From Haloglomus litoreum (GTDB lineage Archaea; Halobacteriota; Halobacteria; Halobacteriales; Haloarculaceae): a stretch of DNA of 64,000 nucleotides. A program made the translations under genes and the position numbers. Positions 60,266 to 64,000 of this stretch are shown piece after piece (the first letter of the stretch is position 1; each line of letters starts with the position of its first letter). The stretch covers positions 2,108,001-2,172,000 of the forward strand of contig NZ_CP119988.1 in NCBI RefSeq assembly GCF_029338515.1, given 5' to 3'. The notes under the pieces were generated by a model, which was given only the letters and a program-made list of their open reading frames with translations, had not been told where the DNA came from and made no database searches.

Positions 60266-61357
60266 GTGTCGACATCCACTCGGCTGGACGCGCTCGCCGA
60301 CCGGACGCCGCCGCTGCTTGCGCTCGTCGTCGCCGTCGCGGCCGTCTCCACGAGCGCCGTCCTCGTCCGGTGGACGAGCGCACCGTCGGCCGTGACGGCG
60401 TTCTACCGGGTGCTGTTCACGACGCTGCTGCTGGTGCCGCTGGCGGCCACGCGCTACGGCGCGGCGTTCCGCCGACTCGCGCCCCGGGACGGCCTCATCG
60501 CCGCGGTGACCGGTGTCGCCCTGGCGATACACTTCGCCGCCTGGTTCGAGTCGCTGCGGTGGACCTCCATCGCCGCCTCCGTGACGCTCGTCCAGGCTCA
60601 GCCCGCGTTCGTCGCGGTCGGGGCGTGGCTCCTCCTCGACGAGCGGGTCGACGCCCGGACCGCGCTGGGGGTGGCCGTCGCGCTGGGCGGGATGGCGCTG
60701 CTCTCGGCGGGTGACCTCGTGTCCGGCGCGGTCGTGACGGGCCGCCGGCCGCTGTACGGGATGGCGCTGCTCTCGGCGGGTGACCTCGTGTCCGGCGCGG
60801 TCGTGACGGGCCGCCGGCCGCTGTACGGCAACGCGCTGGCGGTCCTCGGGGCGGCCGCGGCCGCGGCCTACGTCCTCGTCGGGCGGTCGCTCCGGCAGCG
60901 GGTCCCGCTGCTGCCCTACGTGACGGTCGTGTACGCGGCCTGTACGCTGGCGCTGCTCGTGTTCGTGGTGGCGGGCGCACTCGGCGACGCGGCCGGGGGC
61001 GGGACGGCTGCCGGGCGCATCGCCGCCAGCCTCTTCGACCATCCGCCGCAGGACTGGGTCCTGTTCCTCGCGATGGCCGTCGGGCCGGGACTGCTGGGCC
61101 ACACGGTCGTCAACTGGGCCCTGGCCCACGTCGAGTCGTCGGTCGTCAGCGTCTCGCTGCTGGGTGAACCTGTCGGTGCGACCCTGCTCGGGGTCGTCCT
61201 CCTCGACGAGCGCGTCGGCGCCGTGACGCTGGTGGGTGGCGCCATCATCCTGGCGGGGGTCGCCCTCACGGCGCAGGCGCGGGAGACGGACGCTGGCGCC
61301 GACGGCGAGCCTGCGGGCCCCCACGGGGACGAGCCGCCGGACGCCGTCGAGCGGTAG
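60266..61357 (+). CDS. EamA/DMT family transporter with internal duplication
   Basis: A 363-residue drug/metabolite transporter with two EamA repeats (about residues 14-150 and 195-340), each of five helices. Near the middle a 23-residue unit beginning MALLSAGDLVSGAVV occurs twice in tandem (60692-60829), adding a copy after the fourth helix of the first repeat. Without it the protein would be about 340 residues. The start is GTG 60266. Substrate is unknown. Confidence 0.88.
   Translation: MSTSTRLDALADRTPPLLALVVAVAAVSTSAVLVRWTSAPSAVTAFYRVLFTTLLLVPLAATRYGAAFRRLAPRDGLIAAVTGVALAIHFAAWFESLRWTSIAASVTLVQAQPAFVAVGAWLLLDERVDARTALGVAVALGGMALLSAGDLVSGAVVTGRRPLYGMALLSAGDLVSGAVVTGRRPLYGNALAVLGAAAAAAYVLVGRSLRQRVPLLPYVTVVYAACTLALLVFVVAGALGDAAGGGTAAGRIAASLFDHPPQDWVLFLAMAVGPGLLGHTVVNWALAHVESSVVSVSLLGEPVGATLLGVVLLDERVGAVTLVGGAIILAGVALTAQARETDAGADGEPAGPHGDEPPDAVER
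60692..60829 (+). repeat. 69-bp exact tandem duplication inside the EamA gene
   Basis: Two head-to-tail 69-bp units (60692-60760 and 60761-60829) differ only at the last base. The shared GGG before each ATG extends the match. Reading frame is kept, since 69 is 23 codons. The lack of divergence shows that the event is recent or an assembly error. Confidence 0.9.
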
Positions 61358-61370
61358 CGGGGAGTCGTTC

Positions 61371-61832
61371 TCAGTCCCGTGCTGCTGGACGGTCGCTCGC
61401 GGCCCCGTGGGCCTCGCGGACCGTCGACTCGGCCGTCGGGCCGTCCTCGAAGCGGGCCAGGTGGCTCCCGCAATCGCAATCCGAGGCACCGAAGCCGTCG
61501 ACGGGGCCGTCCGGGAGCCGCCGGGCGACGGCGCACTCGATGTCGTCGCCGTGCGAGCGGACGACGGTGCGCAGCGTCGTATCGGGGTGGCCGAGCAGGT
61601 AGTCGACGTGCCAGTGGCAGGTGTCGCGCTCGCCGGCCGCGAGGTCGCGGTGGCGCTCGACGCGAGCGAAGCCGCCGCTCCCGAGCGCGCTCCCGGTGTA
61701 GGCGTACCAGCCCGCGGGGAACCGGTGGGTGCCGAGAGCACCCACCTCGATGGTGGCGTCGGCCGCGAGTTCGACCAGCAGTGTGTAGGTCCCGCCCCTG
61801 TCCCGGTCGTCACGAGCGTCCGCTGGGGTCAC
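61371..61832 (-). CDS. DUF123/GIY-YIG-like protein
   Basis: A 153-residue protein of the DUF123 family, related to GIY-YIG endonucleases. Visible are YTLLVELAAD, FPAGWYAYTGSALG (the GIY-YIG-like strand), HWHVDYLLGH and a C-terminal Cys/His set (ASDCDCGSHLARF). DNA repair activity is suggested for the family but is not proven. The start is GTG 61832; it converges on the EamA gene 13 bp away. Confidence 0.82.
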   Translation of the reverse strand: MTPADARDDRDRGGTYTLLVELAADATIEVGALGTHRFPAGWYAYTGSALGSGGFARVERHRDLAAGERDTCHWHVDYLLGHPDTTLRTVVRSHGDDIECAVARRLPDGPVDGFGASDCDCGSHLARFEDGPTAESTVREAHGAASDRPAARD

Positions 61833-61903
61833 GGATGGTGGTTCGGGGGCGGGCCTTTTCAGGGTCCCACTCCCGGAACCCCACCCGGCGACACAACTAA
61901 ACG

Positions 61904-61911
61904 GCATAATA
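61904..61911 (+). promoter_or_regulatory. TATA-like box upstream of the carboxylase genes
   Basis: GCATAATA is about 30 bp before the mini-ORF ATG at 61939 and 75 bp before the carboxylase ATG at 61986. If the message starts leaderless, translation would first meet the mini-ORF. Confidence 0.45.
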
Positions 61912-61938
61912 CTGAAGCCGTCGATAGGTGGCCAAGTT

Positions 61939-61989
61939 ATGAATCGACCTTCCGGCCCCGCTGTCACCCCGGCGGGGGGTGGACGATGA
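61939..61989 (+). CDS. Mini-ORF (16 codons) overlapping the carboxylase start
   Basis: ATG AAT CGA ... TGA encodes 16 residues, [16 protein letters not shown], and its stop overlaps the carboxylase ATG at 61986 as ATGA. A Gly/Thr Shine-Dalgarno-like run (GGGGGTGG, 61975-61982) lies within it, 3 bp before the carboxylase start. The layout mirrors that at 49484-49525. Translation is not shown by sequence alone. Confidence 0.35.
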   Translation: MNRPSGPAVTPAGGGR

Positions 61990-63617
61990 ACGGGGCGGAC
62001 GACACACCGTCCGACGACGAGCGCGTCGCGGACGGCGGGGCAGAGGCGAGCGATGGGGCGACCCAGGGGACCACGCCCGGGGGTGAGGCGGACCCGCTGG
62101 CCGACCTCCGGGCGCGCAAGCGGCGGGCCCGTGGCGAGGACCGGGCCCACCGCCAGCACGACCGCGGGAAACTGACAGCCCGCGAGCGCGTCGACTACCT
62201 CCTCGACGAGGACACCTTCCGCGAGATCGACACGCTGGTCGAGCACCGGTCGACCGCGTTCGACCTGGCCGACCGGCACACCCCCGGGGACGCCGTCGTG
62301 ACGGGGTTCGGGCAGGTGGACGGACGGCAGGTCGCCATCTACGCCCACGACTTCACGTTCCTCGGCGGCTCGGTCGGGGAGGTGGTCGGCGAGAAGATCG
62401 CGGGGGTGATGGACCGAGCCATCGAGACCGGCATCCCCATCGTCGGACTGAACGACTCGGGCGGCGCGCGCATCCAGGAGGGTGTCGACTCGCTGGCCGG
62501 TTTCGGGAAGATCTTCGAGCGCGCCACGAGGGCCTCGGGGCTGGTGCCACAGATCTCGGCCATCATGGGCCCCTGCGCGGGCGGGGCGACGTACGCCCCC
62601 GCACTCACGGACTTCGTCTACATGGTCGAGGACACCTCCTACGCGTTCATCACCGGTCCGGACATCGTCCGGACGGTGACCGGCGAGGAGGTCACGAAGG
62701 AACGGCTCGGCGGTCCCCGCGCCCACGCCGTCGACTCGGGGTTCGCCCACCAGGCCTGCCCGAGCGAGGAGGCCGCGCTCGACGAGATCCACGAACTGCT
62801 CTCGTACCTCCCGCAGAACAACATGGAGGACCCGCCGGACGCCCGGCCCGACGACGACCCCGACCGGGAGTGCGATGCTGGCGACATCGTCCCCGCGGCG
62901 CCACAGAAACCCTACGACGCCACCGACGTGGTCGCAGAGGTCCTCGACCGGGAGACGTTCTACGAGGTCCACGGCGGCTACGCCACGAACGTCGTCGTCG
63001 GGTTCGGCCGGCTGGACGGCCGGCCGGTCGGGATCGTCGCCAACCAGCCCCGCATCGCCGCGGGCACGCTGGACATCGAGGCCTCGCAGAAGGCCTCCCG
63101 GTTCGTCCGGTTCTGCGACGCGTTCAACCTCCCAATCCTCACGTTCGTCGATGTCCCGGGGTTCCTGCCGGGCACGGACCAGGAGCATCGGGGCATCATC
63201 CGCCACGGCGCCAAGCTCATCTACGCCTACGCCGAGGCGACGGTCCCGCTGCTGACCGTCATCACGCGGAAGGCCTACGGCGGCGCCTACATCGTGATGG
63301 GGTCGTCGGAACTCGGTGCCGATGCCACCTACGCCTGGCCCGGCGCCGAACTCGCCGTGGTCGGTCCCCGTGGGGCCATCGACATCCTCTACCGGGACGA
63401 GCTGGAGGCCGCCGAGGACACCGAAGCTCGACGGGCCGAGCTGGAGGACCGGTTCCGCGAGGAGTTCGCCAACCCGTACGGACCGGCGAAGCACGGCCAC
63501 ATCGACGACGTCATCGAGCCGGGCGAGACGCGCCAGCGGCTCGTGGCGGACCTCCGACTGCTCGAACGCAAGCGCACGGACACACCACCGAAGGACCACG
63601 GCAACATCCCGCTATGA
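61986..63617 (+). CDS. pccB: Acyl-CoA carboxylase carboxyltransferase subunit (propionyl-CoA type)
   Basis: A 543-residue biotin-dependent carboxyltransferase. After a 40-residue acidic leader come two crotonase-like domains. The first has [13 protein letters not shown] and [13 protein letters not shown] (acyl-CoA oxyanion). The second has GILPN-like [20 protein letters not shown] and [15 protein letters not shown] (biotin side). It carries out transfer of CO2 to propionyl- or acetyl-CoA together with a biotin carboxylase/carrier subunit, not seen here. It overlaps the small downstream subunit by four bases. Substrate assignment to propionyl-CoA is inferred from haloarchaeal relatives. Confidence 0.93.
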   Translation: MNGADDTPSDDERVADGGAEASDGATQGTTPGGEADPLADLRARKRRARGEDRAHRQHDRGKLTARERVDYLLDEDTFREIDTLVEHRSTAFDLADRHTPGDAVVTGFGQVDGRQVAIYAHDFTFLGGSVGEVVGEKIAGVMDRAIETGIPIVGLNDSGGARIQEGVDSLAGFGKIFERATRASGLVPQISAIMGPCAGGATYAPALTDFVYMVEDTSYAFITGPDIVRTVTGEEVTKERLGGPRAHAVDSGFAHQACPSEEAALDEIHELLSYLPQNNMEDPPDARPDDDPDRECDAGDIVPAAPQKPYDATDVVAEVLDRETFYEVHGGYATNVVVGFGRLDGRPVGIVANQPRIAAGTLDIEASQKASRFVRFCDAFNLPILTFVDVPGFLPGTDQEHRGIIRHGAKLIYAYAEATVPLLTVITRKAYGGAYIVMGSSELGADATYAWPGAELAVVGPRGAIDILYRDELEAAEDTEARRAELEDRFREEFANPYGPAKHGHIDDVIEPGETRQRLVADLRLLERKRTDTPPKDHGNIPL

Positions 63618-63976
63618 CGCCGCAACGGTTCCAGCAGTCCGGCGACGAACCCGACGACACATCCCACACGTTTACGCCCCCGGCGGACGGCGGGTCGGAC
63701 ATGGCGCCAGAGTCGGCGGACGAGGGCGGAAGCCTCCCGGTTCCGGGCGGGAGGCTCCTGCTCCCCGATACCGCCAGCGAGGAGGAGGCCGCGGCGCTCG
63801 TTGCGGCGGTCGCCAGCCACCTGCGCGACCAGCAGGCGGCGGCCGCTGAGGACGAGCGCGAGACCGTCGAGCCGTGGGCGTTCGCGGGCCGTGTCGGGAG
63901 CCGGACCCGGGCCGACCTGCCGACCCCCGTCGAGCGCGGCGACGAGTGGAAGATGGCGGCGCGGGTGCGGCGGTAG
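63614..63976 (+). CDS. Small acyl-CoA carboxylase subunit (epsilon/PccX-like)
   Basis: A 120-residue protein overlapping the carboxyltransferase stop by four bases. The N-terminal 50 residues are acidic and disordered. The rest has the epsilon-type pattern: [19 protein letters not shown], then [13 protein letters not shown], then a basic C-terminus ([10 protein letters not shown]). In haloarchaeal propionyl-CoA carboxylase a third small subunit is called PccX; this is likely its counterpart. Confidence 0.78.
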   Translation: MTPQRFQQSGDEPDDTSHTFTPPADGGSDMAPESADEGGSLPVPGGRLLLPDTASEEEAAALVAAVASHLRDQQAAAAEDERETVEPWAFAGRVGSRTRADLPTPVERGDEWKMAARVRR

Positions 63977-64000
63977 GGCCGTATCTTCCGATAACATCTC

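Overview
The window is haloarchaeal chromosome. Base composition is very GC-rich, the proteins are acidic, and many genes have a TATA-like box 24-30 bp before the start codon (leaderless transcripts). Gene families typical of class Halobacteria are present: DUF5828, an Lrp/TRASH metal regulator, PhoU with an AbrB domain, a NuoA-N complex without NuoEFG, preQ0 synthesis genes and Tat lipoproteins with Asp/Thr/Gly linkers. I cannot assign a genus. No rRNA, no complete tRNA, no CRISPR and no transposase was found.

Layout. 1-9.1 kb: enoyl-CoA hydratase family protein, small membrane proteins, FMN-dependent alpha-hydroxy-acid oxidase, archaeal phosphomevalonate decarboxylase, glutamate dehydrogenase and a CitE-type lyase. 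9.2-15.9 kb: NAD-kinase-like protein, PhoU regulator, and a copper module (Lrp-TRASH regulator, DUF4396 membrane protein, two-HMA CopA ATPase). 16.7-21.2 kb: lipoprotein, an HMG-CoA reductase with an extra N-terminal domain, methyltransferase, PurE. 21.4-36.3 kb: complex I genes in two blocks, nuoA-B-CD-H-I and nuoJ1-J2-K-L-M-N, separated by five unrelated genes. 36.5-44.9 kb: UspA, cytochrome P450, Tat-exported von Willebrand A protein, YchF GTPase, zinc-ribbon protein, ZIP transporter. 45-49.1 kb: orphan E1-alpha dehydrogenase with UspA, then queD-queE-queC, which make the archaeosine precursor preQ0. 49.2-61.8 kb: ACT-domain regulator, PQQ-type beta-propeller lipoprotein, YigZ protein, a complete TAXI-TRAP transporter operon, upp, DUF5828, small membrane proteins, DUF63, an EamA transporter with an internal duplication, and a DUF123 nuclease-like protein. 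61.9-64 kb: acyl-CoA (propionyl-CoA type) carboxylase carboxyltransferase plus a small epsilon/PccX-like subunit.

The most notable unexplained structure is a composite intergenic element of about 165 bp present twice (4275-4442 and 25703-25863). Each copy starts just after the stop codon of the gene before it (mvaD, nuoI) and has the same orientation relative to that gene: a T-tract, short hairpins, a conserved A/T-rich block and a GC-rich stem. One copy lies exactly where the nuo operon is interrupted. Other points worth checking are two mini-ORFs that overlap the starts of an ACT regulator and a carboxylase gene, a tRNA-like sequence without an anticodon arm, the N-terminally extended HMG-CoA reductase, a recent 69-bp in-frame duplication in a transporter, and several strong inverted repeats upstream of promoters.
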